NCBI GenBank assembly: GCA_030064795.1
Contig: JASJEI010000049.1
Coordinates: forward strand, 1 to 31,495
Direction of reading: 5' to 3'
Origin: Pleurocapsa sp. MO_226.B13
Lineage (GTDB): Bacteria > Cyanobacteriota > Cyanobacteriia > Cyanobacteriales > Xenococcaceae
DNA: 31,495 bases
The notes under the pieces are model-generated. The model was not told the origin of the DNA, ran no database searches, and saw only the letters and a list, made by a program, of their open reading frames with translations. This document shows, one piece after another, positions 16,351 to 24,382 of this stretch (positions within the stretch are counted from its first letter, which is position 1; each line of letters opens with the position of its first letter). A program made the position numbers and the translations under genes.

Positions 16351-16637
16351 GTACAGGAGTTGTTTTATTTTGAACGAAATAATCAGGAATTCAGACTTCT
16401 GAAAATTAAAGAGTTACAAAATCTTTGAGTTTTCTTTACTTCGTCGAACTCACGTTGCTTAAAAAGCTTCCGCTTGAGAAGTATTTGCGATCGCGGTGTT
16501 GGTTCTTTGTGATTGTTAAGGATGGATTTTCCACCCCAAAGGGTAAACTTGCGAACTTAACTTTATCGATCTCTGGCTCTACTTAAGTAATTAAACCAAA
16601 AATCGATGGTCAAACTTTTTTGGCTAAAGTCAGTAGT

Positions 16638-16679
16638 AGGTGCTACCCCACATCACATTAATTATTGTAGGGCGCACCT
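16638..16679 (-). terminator. Inverted repeat downstream of the PRC/DUF2382 gene
   Basis: AGGTGC (16638-16643) pairs with GCACCT (16674-16679), and CCC pairs with GGG further in. It lies 66 bp beyond the stop codon of the minus-strand gene. It is a candidate terminator, without a strong T-run. Confidence 0.35.
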
Positions 16680-16744
16680 TAAACCAGAATCAAAAGCTTT
16701 ACTCGACTGATGAAGACCAGAAAAGCCACCGATCGAATCGATAA

Positions 16745-17602
16745 TTACTGCTCGATAACTGCATCATTGTCAGTTTCGACTTTTAATTCCTCGCGACGAA
16801 CGGTTTCTTTTGCTGTAACAGTATCTCTTTCTACTTCTTTGCGGACGCTTACTTCTTCACGAACAAAAGCTTGCTTTTCAATATCGGCAGTTTCTTCATA
16901 AACTTCTACTCGTGCTACTTCTCCTCCGACAAAAGCAGTTTCCCCTGGGGTAACGGGAGTAACTTCAGTAGTACTGCTACGTTCGATTACTATTTTTTCT
17001 TTTTCTACAGGTACGGATACTGTAGCGGTTTCAGTTTCGACTTTTTTGCCTACTTTTACCGTACCGGCCAAAAATCTCTCTTTATTAGCAATTAAACGTT
17101 CTTCGTAAAGTTTGAGATTTTGACGGTTGTCAATTTCTTGTTCTTGATGAGCATAAAGACTGGGTTCGCGATCGTAATTATAGGTTTCGCGATCGTAACC
17201 TATAGCTGCATTTGCTTCTAGATCGACTCTTTCGCGATCGTCTTCTGCGCCTCTGTAAACTGTTCTGACTCTTTCTTCGTAGTCATAGTCAACAGTCATA
17301 TCGTCATCGTATTCAGGCAAGTTTTCGGCTTGTTCTTTAGTTAAACCACTAGCGTAGACTCGTTCTTGACTGTAATCGATGCTCGCTCTACCTACTGGTA
17401 ATAAGACTTTTTTACCAAAGATCCAAAAACCAGTGTCTATAACTAAGTAGCGAAATCTGCCAGTGTCATCGACGATGATGTCGTGAACGGAGCCGATTTT
17501 GTCGTTAGTATAGTCATAAACTGAAAAACTCTTGATATCTTCACCACCAAAAATATCTTCTTTATAGTTTGGATATAGATCGGCAATTTTTGCTAAAGCC
17601 AT
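16745..17602 (-). CDS. PRC-barrel plus DUF2382 stress protein
   Basis: 285 aa. Residues 1-95 form a PRC-barrel domain (SVYDYTNDKIGSVHDIIVDD, RFRYLVIDTGFWIFGKKVLLPVG). A charged, tyrosine-rich linker (about 100-160) leads to a DUF2382 domain (LYEERLIANKERFLAGTVKVG, VETETATVSVPVEKEKIVIER, then VREEVSVRKEVERDTVTAKE). The protein is strongly acidic with no signal peptide or membrane segment. PRC barrels bind small molecules or RNA or dock on membranes; with DUF2382 this is the common cyanobacterial YsnF/AvaK-like layout associated with osmotic and desiccation stress. ATG start. It is divergent from the 63-aa gene at 17870. Confidence 0.86.
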   Translation of the reverse strand: MALAKIADLYPNYKEDIFGGEDIKSFSVYDYTNDKIGSVHDIIVDDTGRFRYLVIDTGFWIFGKKVLLPVGRASIDYSQERVYASGLTKEQAENLPEYDDDMTVDYDYEERVRTVYRGAEDDRERVDLEANAAIGYDRETYNYDREPSLYAHQEQEIDNRQNLKLYEERLIANKERFLAGTVKVGKKVETETATVSVPVEKEKIVIERSSTTEVTPVTPGETAFVGGEVARVEVYEETADIEKQAFVREEVSVRKEVERDTVTAKETVRREELKVETDNDAVIEQ

Positions 17603-17869
17603 AATTTATTAGTTAATCCTCATTGTATCGGTTGACTATTTTTAGATTATTAGTTATGCGCTCATATTACATCTAACTAATGAAATAGATGTGGATAATA
17701 GTAGCTCTAGCTAAAGATATACAATAGTTTTTATTTCTATTTAAGAATAGTTAATTCATTTCTCAACTTCAGAGAATCCACCTGCTTTTATGACTTTTGA
17801 TAGGTTTATTAATTCTCGTAGTTTTCCATAATCTTATGAGTAGATAGCATAATAAAAATAGTCAAGAAT

Positions 17870-18061
17870 ATGGACAACAAACCTAAACACGAACAAGAAA
17901 CTCCCGTAGCTGAAGGTGGAATGCAAACCCCCGTCGATCCCAAACAACGTAAAACGGGACAGACTAGTGGTCTAGATACTCGCGAGGGTTCAGAGCCAGA
18001 AGCACCAGGAGCTAGAAATGACGTAGCTGGCGATCCCAACCAAGGTACAGAAGCACGTTAA
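17870..18061 (+). CDS. Small disordered hydrophilic protein (63 aa)
   Basis: 63 aa with almost no hydrophobic residues and rich in Gly, Pro, Glu, Gln, Thr and Asp (EGGMQTPVDPKQRKTGQTSG, EGSEPEAPGARND). The composition is that of a hydrophilin or LEA-like disordered protein. The frame uses HIP-poor, normal codons and is followed after 29 bp by the TIGR02587 gene, suggesting co-transcription. Given the stress-type neighbours, a protective role in dehydration or osmotic stress is a reasonable guess, but only a guess. The start is weakly marked (AAGA about 5 bp before the ATG). Confidence 0.62.
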   Translation: MDNKPKHEQETPVAEGGMQTPVDPKQRKTGQTSGLDTREGSEPEAPGARNDVAGDPNQGTEAR

Positions 18062-18090
18062 TTATTACCCAAACTACTTACATTTGGTCG

Positions 18091-19059
18091 GTGACTAATC
18101 TTGAGCTAAGATTATTTACTGACCTTTTTACTATTTTAAGAGATTTTTATCTACTGGTGAATAAATCTAAAAACCAGACCGATTCTCAGAAAACTGGTGA
18201 TAATTGGCAACAAGAATTAACAGAAATTATCAGTGGTGCATCGGGAGGGTTTCTGTTTGGAATTCCCTTGCTATATACCATGGAAGTCTGGTTTATTGGT
18301 TCTTATGTTCGACCGCCATTCTTACTAATTATTTTGGTTATAACTTTTATTATTATTTTTTTGCTCAACAGAATTGAAGGTTTTCGTCCTCAAGAAAGCA
18401 AGACTTTGCCAGGAGCGATCGCCGAAACTACAGAAACTTTGGCAATTGGTATGGTTTGTGCCGTCCTCATGCTCGTAGTCTTAAAACGGATCGATCTTCA
18501 AACCTCCCTCAGTGAAGCCTTGGGAAAAATAATTTTTGAAGGAGTACCTTTTTCTTTGGGAGTGGCTTTTTCGCGATCGCTTTTAAGCGGTGATAGTCAA
18601 GTCGATTTGGATACAGGCAATCGTTATAAATCTAATACTGATAACAAACAAAAAATCGTTTGGCGAGATACTTTAGCCGATTTTAGTGCCACTCTAATCG
18701 GTGCTTTATTTATTGCCTTTAGTATTGCTCCTACAGATGAAGTAACGGTTTTAGCAGCTTCCGCCTCTCCTTTGAGACTTTTATTTATTATGACTGCTTC
18801 GTTATTAGTTTCTTATGGCATCGTCTTTGCCTCGACGATTACTAATTATCAACAACGCCGACAACAACAAGGACTATTTCAGACTCCCCTCAACGAAACA
18901 GTTATCTCCTATTTAATTGCTTTGGTAGCTAGTATGTTAATGCTGTGGTTTTTTCAAAAATTAGCCTTTAGCGATCCTTGGTTGATCTGGCTGCGCTACA
19001 GCATCATCTTAGCCTTACCCGCTAGCATTGGCGGTGCAGCAGGACGTTTGGCAGTTTGA
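18091..19059 (+). CDS. TIGR02587-family integral membrane protein
   Basis: 322 aa, GTG start. After a soluble N-terminus of about 45 residues there are about seven or eight hydrophobic segments, including GGFLFGIPLLYTMEVWFIGSY, LLIILVITFIIIFLL, LAIGMVCAVLMLVVL and SYLIALVASMLMLWFF. The EVWFIG motif early in the first membrane hairpin and the close downstream partner are characteristic of the TIGR02587/TIGR02588 pair found in cyanobacteria and proteobacteria. No biochemical function is known. It sits in the plasma or thylakoid membrane by inference. Spacing of 67 bp to the TIGR02588 gene implies an operon. Confidence 0.82.
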   Translation: MTNLELRLFTDLFTILRDFYLLVNKSKNQTDSQKTGDNWQQELTEIISGASGGFLFGIPLLYTMEVWFIGSYVRPPFLLIILVITFIIIFLLNRIEGFRPQESKTLPGAIAETTETLAIGMVCAVLMLVVLKRIDLQTSLSEALGKIIFEGVPFSLGVAFSRSLLSGDSQVDLDTGNRYKSNTDNKQKIVWRDTLADFSATLIGALFIAFSIAPTDEVTVLAASASPLRLLFIMTASLLVSYGIVFASTITNYQQRRQQQGLFQTPLNETVISYLIALVASMLMLWFFQKLAFSDPWLIWLRYSIILALPASIGGAAGRLAV

Positions 19060-19126
19060 ATCAGGAAACATTTACTATTTAATAAGTAATAAAGAATAGT
19101 TAACCTTTATCGCTACCGAACATCTG

Positions 19127-19519
19127 ATGCCCAATAAATCTGGAAGGCGATCGCCTGCCGAACAAGTTAGCTTTGGTGTTTCCCTGTTTATCATTAGCAC
19201 GATAGTTTTTTTAGTTTGTTATGCTTGGAAGACGGGGGATAACGAGCCGCCAATTTTATCGGTAACAACTAGCTCAATTGTCAGAGAAGCCGAGCGACAA
19301 TATTACGTACCTTTTACAGTCACCAATTCTGGAGGAGAAACGGTCGAATCTGTAGAAGTTGTTGCCGAGTTGTTAGTTAATAATCAGATTGCTGAAACTG
19401 GCAGACAACAAATAGATTTTTTATCTCGCCGAGAAGAGCGAAAAGGTGAATTCGTTTTTAGTCGCGATCCGCGACAGGAAAAATTAATTGTGCGAGTAGC
19501 TAGCTACAAACTACCTTGA
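19127..19519 (+). CDS. TIGR02588-family membrane-anchored protein
   Basis: 130 aa, ATG start. A short basic N-terminus (KSGRRSPAEQ) is followed by a single membrane segment (SLFIISTIVFLVCYAW, about 20-36) and an outer beta-sandwich-like domain (YYVPFTVTNSGGETVESVEVVAELL). That domain resembles the immunoglobulin-like fold of accessory subunits. It is the regular partner of the TIGR02587 membrane protein just upstream; the two probably form one complex of unknown function. Confidence 0.82.
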   Translation: MPNKSGRRSPAEQVSFGVSLFIISTIVFLVCYAWKTGDNEPPILSVTTSSIVREAERQYYVPFTVTNSGGETVESVEVVAELLVNNQIAETGRQQIDFLSRREERKGEFVFSRDPRQEKLIVRVASYKLP

Positions 19520-19542
19520 ACGTCGGGCGATTTTAAAGCTAT

Positions 19543-20325
19543 TTAATTAGTTTTAATGCGACGATAGCGAGCTTGTAACAGTAAATATACAGCATAAGCG
19601 ACTAATCCCAATGCCATTAACGATAATAAAACTTTGCCAAATGGTTGCTGAGCTAGAGTTAATAATGCTCCGTCCAATCCTTTTACTTCTTGAGGATTGT
19701 AGTTTTTAGCAGCTTGCAAAACAAAAAAGCCAATCATAATAAAAACTACTCCTCTGGCAGCTATGCCAAAACGACTAATGTTAACTAGCCAGTCTTCCTG
19801 CTGGTATTTAAGTTCGCTAAGATTTAGTTTTTTACGAAACTTTATTTTATAAGCGCGATAAATACGCCAAAAACCAATACCAACAATAACTGCACCAGCC
19901 AACCCAACCAGCCATCTACCAAAAGGTTGCTGCATTACCATCGCCGTCCAATCTTGTCTAGAATTACCACCACTGCCACCATTACTAGAGCCGATCGCTA
20001 GCAAACCCGCATTGATCGCAACCCCTACATAGGCTATACCACTCATTACATAACCCAAGCGAGTCAATATGCCTTTAGCATCGGTACCTTTGTTTCCAGG
20101 GTCGTTAACACCTTGAATTAATCTCCAGATAACATATCCTACCAATCCGAAAGCAATTAAAGCTAATAATATTTGTCCAAAAGGTTGATTGGAAATTGCC
20201 TGTAATGCTCCCGATGTGTCGGTAGTTTTACCACCAGTAGTAAATGCTGCTAGTAATGCCAAAATGCCGATCGCACCATAGACAAAGCCTTTGGCAGCGT
20301 AACCAAATCTTGCAAATGTTTCCAT
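19543..20325 (-). CDS. DUF1206 membrane protein (three repeats)
   Basis: 260 aa made of three DUF1206 units of about 75 residues, each starting with an aromatic-Gly motif (FARFGYAAKGFVYGAIG, LTRLGYVMSGIAYVGVA, ISRFGIAARGVVFIMIG) and ending with QQPFG..L..LIA.GL. That gives six membrane helices, with basic residues at the C-terminus. The family occurs in stress and envelope contexts; no activity is known. It converges with the TIGR02588 gene (23 bp apart). ATG start. Confidence 0.87.
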   Translation of the reverse strand: METFARFGYAAKGFVYGAIGILALLAAFTTGGKTTDTSGALQAISNQPFGQILLALIAFGLVGYVIWRLIQGVNDPGNKGTDAKGILTRLGYVMSGIAYVGVAINAGLLAIGSSNGGSGGNSRQDWTAMVMQQPFGRWLVGLAGAVIVGIGFWRIYRAYKIKFRKKLNLSELKYQQEDWLVNISRFGIAARGVVFIMIGFFVLQAAKNYNPQEVKGLDGALLTLAQQPFGKVLLSLMALGLVAYAVYLLLQARYRRIKTN

Positions 20326-20539
20326 AATTAATAAGTCGATTATTTATCAATCAGCTTATTTAATCAAAGGTTTATTTTTATCTATCTACGTATGTAATTC
20401 ACGATTGGCGAGTGCTGAAATGGAACGAATTATCCGAAAAATTATTCTTGCTCTAGATAGATTTATCGCGATCGTTATTGCGATCGCAGTCGATAAAATT
20501 GCTTTGGAGTAAGGCAAGTCCTTACTCCTTAATCCTTAC
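20326..20539. other. Intergenic leader of the DUF1206 gene
   Basis: About 210 bp between the DUF1206 start and the repeat element. It contains two close HIP1-like sites (cgcgatcg near 20468 and 20480) and an inverted pair agtaagg/ccttact around 20509-20527 (AGTAAGGcaagtCCTTACT), a 7-bp hairpin with a 5-nt loop. No gene is seen. Confidence 0.5.
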
Positions 20540-20702
20540 AGAGGCGACGGGGTTCGCCCCCGATCGCGATTGGGATGGTCGGATAAGTCGCCCAAACCGC
20601 GTAACTCCTGTCAGTAGTTAGTGGTGAGATGTACAACTGACAACTGACAACTGACTACTGACACGTGCATCCCACCTCATTTATGGGTGGGATGAGCTTA
20701 AT
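20540..20702. mobile_element. Minimal IS200/IS605-like element (PATE-type), copy 1
   Basis: 163 bp. The first 64 nt (20540-20603) and last 34 nt (20669-20702) are identical to copy 2 at 25884-26045, while the middle differs apart from tgtcagtagttagtggt. The left end folds (GGCGAC with GTCGCC, CGGGG with CCCCG, CGCG..TGGG with CCCA..CGCG). The right end is a perfect hairpin, CATCCCACC with GGTGGGATG. TTAC precedes the left end in both copies, as expected for IS200/IS605 elements, which insert 3' of a short fixed motif. No transposase gene is inside. It ends only 2 bp from the flv1 stop codon and may serve as its terminator. Confidence 0.75.
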
Positions 20703-20704
20703 CC

Positions 20705-22441
20705 TTAATAATGACTCCCAGATTTACGATGTTGTATAGCAGTAATCCCCTTATTTGCTAACACCTCACCGTTTTCTACTATGGCATAAATTATAGTGCG
20801 ATCTCCTGCTGCCAAACGACTCTGCACCTTACATTCTAAATGGGCTAAAGCTTCTGTAATAATCAGACAGCCATTGCTAGCGGTTGTGGTAGTCAAATTA
20901 CCAAAAGAATCGCTACTTTGATGAGAAAAGTGCTTTCTAACACTTCTACCTTCATTAAGAATATTCAGCACAAATTTATCTCCTGAATTATTAATTACAT
21001 CTGCACATTGTTCCTTGTCTACCGCAATCATGATGCCAGGAGGATTAAAAGTCGCTTGAGACACCCAAGAAGTGAGAACACCACGATGGACATGGTTACT
21101 ATAGGTAGTTAGGACGCAGATCGAACCAACAATTCTCCCTACTGCCTGTTCGGTGCGATCGATTTGTGTTTCTGTCACTCCCTGACGAGGAGTACGCAGT
21201 CTCTTGGTTTTTTTCAGTTTTCGAGTAAATTTCTTGCCTGCTTGGATACACTCTTTTAAAGTCAGAGTAGTCGGACTAAAACGCACGCGAATCGGTTCAA
21301 AGCCAAAGCTATAGTGAGCCTCCCTCAGTTTATCTGTCAAGAGGTCGATCGCTTCGCCACTCCAACCATAAGAACCAAATACCCCTGCCAATTTAGTTTT
21401 GGCAACGTTAGCCAAGATAATTCCCAGTGCGGTTTGAATTTGGGTCGGTGCATGACCGCCTAATGTCGGCGAACCAATGATAAAACCATCGCAAGTTTGA
21501 ATCGCTGCGGTAATCTCTGCGGTTGATGCCAGTTCGCAGTTAATCGATTCTACCTCTACTTCTGACTGGACTAAACCATGGGCGATCGCACTGGCAATAG
21601 TAGCGGTATTGCCATAAGCAGAAGCGTAAAGCAGAACTACTTTAAATTCTTGTTTGATTTGTTCTCGACACCAGGAAAGATAATCATAGCTAAAACGACT
21701 GAGACTATATTTAACTAACGATCCGTGAGCGGGAGCATATATTTTACTATTAAAAGCCTCAAACTTAGCTAAAATAGCTTCTAACTGTTTGTTTTGAGAA
21801 GCATGAAGACAGTCAAAATAGAAACGGCGATCGCGCTCCATTTTTTTCCAGTTATTGTCAAAGATAGCTTCGTCGCACAAATGCGCTCCAAAAAACTTAT
21901 CAGTGTAGAGAATTTTACTTTGAGAATCGTAGGTACACAGACCATCTACCCAACGAGGAGTAGTCGCATTAATAAACTGTAGTCGATGTCCCTGTCCTAA
22001 ATCTAAAATATCATTATCTCTGACTACTCGAACTCGCGACTTCCATTGAGGAAACATCAACGCACCCTTGAGAACTTTCGCTGCTGGTTTAGCACAAATT
22101 ATTGTTGCCTGGGGTGCATACCCTGCCAATATCTGTATCGTTGCTAATCGATTGGGATTGACGTGCTGCAAGATAATGTAGTCCAATCTGGTTAAATCGA
22201 GATGTACTAATGTCTCCAGATAAATCTGAGTAAAAGACTGTCCTGGCGGATCGATTAATGCGGTTTTATCTGCTTGAATCAGATAAGAATTAGAAGTCGT
22301 CCCTTTTTGACGAGAATATTCAACCTCAAATTTTAATCTCTCCCAAGTACGCGATCGCAATACTTGAGTATTAATGCCAATTTCGGCTATTTGAACGTCT
22401 CTTTTTCTTGTGGGTGTTGGTTTAATTTCTGTTTGTACCAT
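20705..22441 (-). CDS. flv1: Flavodiiron protein Flv1 (class C, non-canonical diiron site)
   Basis: 578 aa with the three class-C domains: a metallo-beta-lactamase-like N-terminus (about 25-255), flavodoxin (about 265-405, LLYASAYGNTATIASAIAHG) and a flavin reductase (about 430-575). The diiron ligands are replaced: HVNPNR (His93, Asn95, Asn97, Arg98) where canonical proteins have H-x-E-x-D-H, and TDKFFGAH where Asp is usual. That is typical of Flv1 (and Flv2) rather than Flv3/Flv4. Flv1 works with Flv3 to reduce O2 to water with electrons from photosystem I, protecting it under fluctuating light. It lies 32 bp downstream of flv3, so they are co-transcribed. An ATG with AGGAATGAGGAATGAGGAA repeats upstream. 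Confidence 0.9.
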   Translation of the reverse strand: MVQTEIKPTPTRKRDVQIAEIGINTQVLRSRTWERLKFEVEYSRQKGTTSNSYLIQADKTALIDPPGQSFTQIYLETLVHLDLTRLDYIILQHVNPNRLATIQILAGYAPQATIICAKPAAKVLKGALMFPQWKSRVRVVRDNDILDLGQGHRLQFINATTPRWVDGLCTYDSQSKILYTDKFFGAHLCDEAIFDNNWKKMERDRRFYFDCLHASQNKQLEAILAKFEAFNSKIYAPAHGSLVKYSLSRFSYDYLSWCREQIKQEFKVVLLYASAYGNTATIASAIAHGLVQSEVEVESINCELASTAEITAAIQTCDGFIIGSPTLGGHAPTQIQTALGIILANVAKTKLAGVFGSYGWSGEAIDLLTDKLREAHYSFGFEPIRVRFSPTTLTLKECIQAGKKFTRKLKKTKRLRTPRQGVTETQIDRTEQAVGRIVGSICVLTTYSNHVHRGVLTSWVSQATFNPPGIMIAVDKEQCADVINNSGDKFVLNILNEGRSVRKHFSHQSSDSFGNLTTTTASNGCLIITEALAHLECKVQSRLAAGDRTIIYAIVENGEVLANKGITAIQHRKSGSHY

Positions 22442-22473
22442 GATTTTTTAAGGAATGAGGAATGAGGAATGAC

Positions 22474-24204
22474 TTAATAATGATTGCCAACTTTGCGATG
22501 ATGAACGGCAGTTAAAACGTCTAGTTTTGCCACTCTGCCAGCTTGGACTCTGCTATAGACGATCCAATGATCGCTACACTCCAGTCGGCTTTGAACTTCG
22601 CATTCAACATAAGCGAGAGATTCGGCAATAATCGGCGAACCATTGCTAGCAGGTACGGTTTTGATGCCTTCAAATCTGTCTGCACCAGGGGGAAAGCGTT
22701 TGAGGAAATGTTTGATTAAATTCTGGTAGTTTCCTTCTTCTAAGACATTCAAAACAAAACGATCGCCGATGTGTAAAAAGGATTCAATTGCCCGATCTTT
22801 AGCCACGGCGATCGCAATTCCCAAAGGAGTCAAACTAGCTTGCATTACCCAAGAAGCAACCATCGCACTAGAGATCTCACCTTTAGTAGCAGTAATAATA
22901 TACAGACCGTTGCTGATTCTACCTAAAGCTTTTTGTAAACTGTTATCAATGGCTTTGATTTGTTTGACAGTGCGATCTTTGGTCAACCACTGTCCTAAAT
23001 CCGTACCAGCTTCATCGCAGACTTGTTCGATTGTTCGATCTGGAGCTTTTTTGACTAAAATTGGCTCAAATGCTTCGGTGAGTCCAATTTCCTGGAACTT
23101 ATTGCGTAGGGGATAAATAGGCTCGTCTTCACCGCCACCAGATTCAAATAGACCAATTGCTTGCTTGTGATGTGCTGCTGCCAAGACAGTACTGAGAATA
23201 GCATGAGCTTCGGAGTCTGATTGAGACGGCATCCCAATCGCCAAACCTGCTGCTTGTGCTACTAATTCCCTTACTTCTTGAGGTTCGGTATCGTTCCAAT
23301 CGACTAGTTCTACTGCGACTCCTGTTTTAGTAATTCCGTGGGCGATCGCTCTTGCCAGTTCTTCACTATAGCCATAGTCTTCAGCATAAAATATTGCTAC
23401 CAGGGTTTCAGTTTTAGTTTGTGCCTTACTCCATTGCTGATAACGACCGACTAATTCGCTACGATGGTGCTGGAGTAAAGGGCCGTGTCCCGTGGCGATC
23501 GTTTTTAGTTCTAATTTACTCATGCGCCTAATGGCAGCTAAAACCGAACGAGCATTAGGCTTCATCAGACAGTCATAATAATATTCAAAATCTGCCTCGA
23601 TTAGTTCCAAATCCTCATCATAAGTGGGTTCGTCGCAATAGTGCATCCCAAAAGCATCGCAAGTATAGAGAATTTGGGTTTTATAGTCGTAGGTAAAAAT
23701 CGTATCGGGCCAATGTAAATTAGGGGCCGAGACAAATTCTAATCGATGTCCGTCGCCCAAATCGAGACAGTCACCATTTTTGACAATCTCAGATGCAAAT
23801 GGCTGATGCACCATATTTTCTAAAAATTTAATCGCCACTTTTGCACCGACTACCGTAACCTGGGGTGCAAGTGCCAAGATATCTTTAACTAATCCACTGT
23901 GATCGGGTTCTGTATGGCTGATAATCAAATAATCTATTCGTGCTGGATCGATTAAACCCGTTAACAGATCCAGATAAAGCTGACGGAACTTGGCATGAGA
24001 GGTATCGATAAGAGCTAGCTTCTCTCCCTGAATGATAAAAGAATTGTAGGTTGTCCCGTTTTGTAAACCAAATTCAATATCAAAGCGATCGCGATCCCAA
24101 TCAAGACAACGAATTGCCGTAGTTTCTGGGGCAATCTCAACAGTTTGGAGAGTTAATCTGCTAGTAGATTCGGTAGTTGGTTTAGTCTTAGTAAATGCAA
24201 CCAT
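22474..24204 (-). CDS. flv3: Flavodiiron protein Flv3 (class C, canonical diiron site)
   Basis: 576 aa from the ATG at 24204. The frame stays open to a TTG at 24237, but that stretch is encoded by a repeated intergenic sequence, so I prefer the ATG. Canonical diiron ligands are present: HTEPDH (His97, Glu99, Asp101, His102), PNLHWPDT, TCDAFGMHYCD and ATGHGPLL. Flavodoxin (about 265-400, IFYAEDYGYSEELARAIAHG) and flavin reductase domains follow. The N-terminus RSLDWD/FDIEFGLQNGTTYNSF type is that of Flv3. With Flv1 it forms the heteromer that carries Mehler-like O2 photoreduction at photosystem I. The cupin gene lies upstream on the same strand at 178 bp. Confidence 0.92.
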   Translation of the reverse strand: MVAFTKTKPTTESTSRLTLQTVEIAPETTAIRCLDWDRDRFDIEFGLQNGTTYNSFIIQGEKLALIDTSHAKFRQLYLDLLTGLIDPARIDYLIISHTEPDHSGLVKDILALAPQVTVVGAKVAIKFLENMVHQPFASEIVKNGDCLDLGDGHRLEFVSAPNLHWPDTIFTYDYKTQILYTCDAFGMHYCDEPTYDEDLELIEADFEYYYDCLMKPNARSVLAAIRRMSKLELKTIATGHGPLLQHHRSELVGRYQQWSKAQTKTETLVAIFYAEDYGYSEELARAIAHGITKTGVAVELVDWNDTEPQEVRELVAQAAGLAIGMPSQSDSEAHAILSTVLAAAHHKQAIGLFESGGGEDEPIYPLRNKFQEIGLTEAFEPILVKKAPDRTIEQVCDEAGTDLGQWLTKDRTVKQIKAIDNSLQKALGRISNGLYIITATKGEISSAMVASWVMQASLTPLGIAIAVAKDRAIESFLHIGDRFVLNVLEEGNYQNLIKHFLKRFPPGADRFEGIKTVPASNGSPIIAESLAYVECEVQSRLECSDHWIVYSRVQAGRVAKLDVLTAVHHRKVGNHY

Positions 24205-24207
24205 AGG

Positions 24208-24266
24208 TCTGTACGAGTAATGAGTAGCTAGAGACAAGGCATACCTTGTCTGTACGAGTAATGAGT
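24208..24266. repeat. Direct repeat and hairpin in the flv3 leader
   Basis: tctgtacgagtaatgagt occurs twice, at 24208-24225 and 24249-24266. Between the copies is a perfect 8-bp hairpin, AGACAAGG-CATA-CCTTGTCT (24232-24251). Both lie directly upstream of the flv3 ATG (minus strand), where they would be in the mRNA leader. They could affect translation or be dispersed repeat units. Confidence 0.7.
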
Positions 24267-24382
24267 CGTGAATTTTTTTTAAATCTAGTGTCCGAGAAGA
24301 TAGTCGAATTGATATTTGGCGCGATCGAATCGGAATCTAAAAATTGAATCAAACAGTATTCTTCTTGTTTGCACCTCTAAAA

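Larger units (their letters stand above)
16176..16744. other. Intergenic region between two DUF2382 genes
   Basis: 569 bp without a gene. It holds a 20-bp perfect palindrome at 16331-16350 and, near the right side, an inverted repeat that probably ends the gene at 16745 (both listed separately). HIP1 sites lie near 16258 and 16488. Confidence 0.5.

Noticed and set aside
16871..17095. Phe/Tyr-rich plus-strand frame inside the PRC-DUF2382 gene
   Set aside because: It mirrors the Glu/Lys/Val-rich coding strand on the opposite side; no start signal.
24205..24237. Extended N-terminus of Flv3 from the TTG at 24237
   Set aside because: The extra 11 codons come from the duplicated 18-mer region and are unlike Flv3 N-termini; the ATG at 24204 is more likely.
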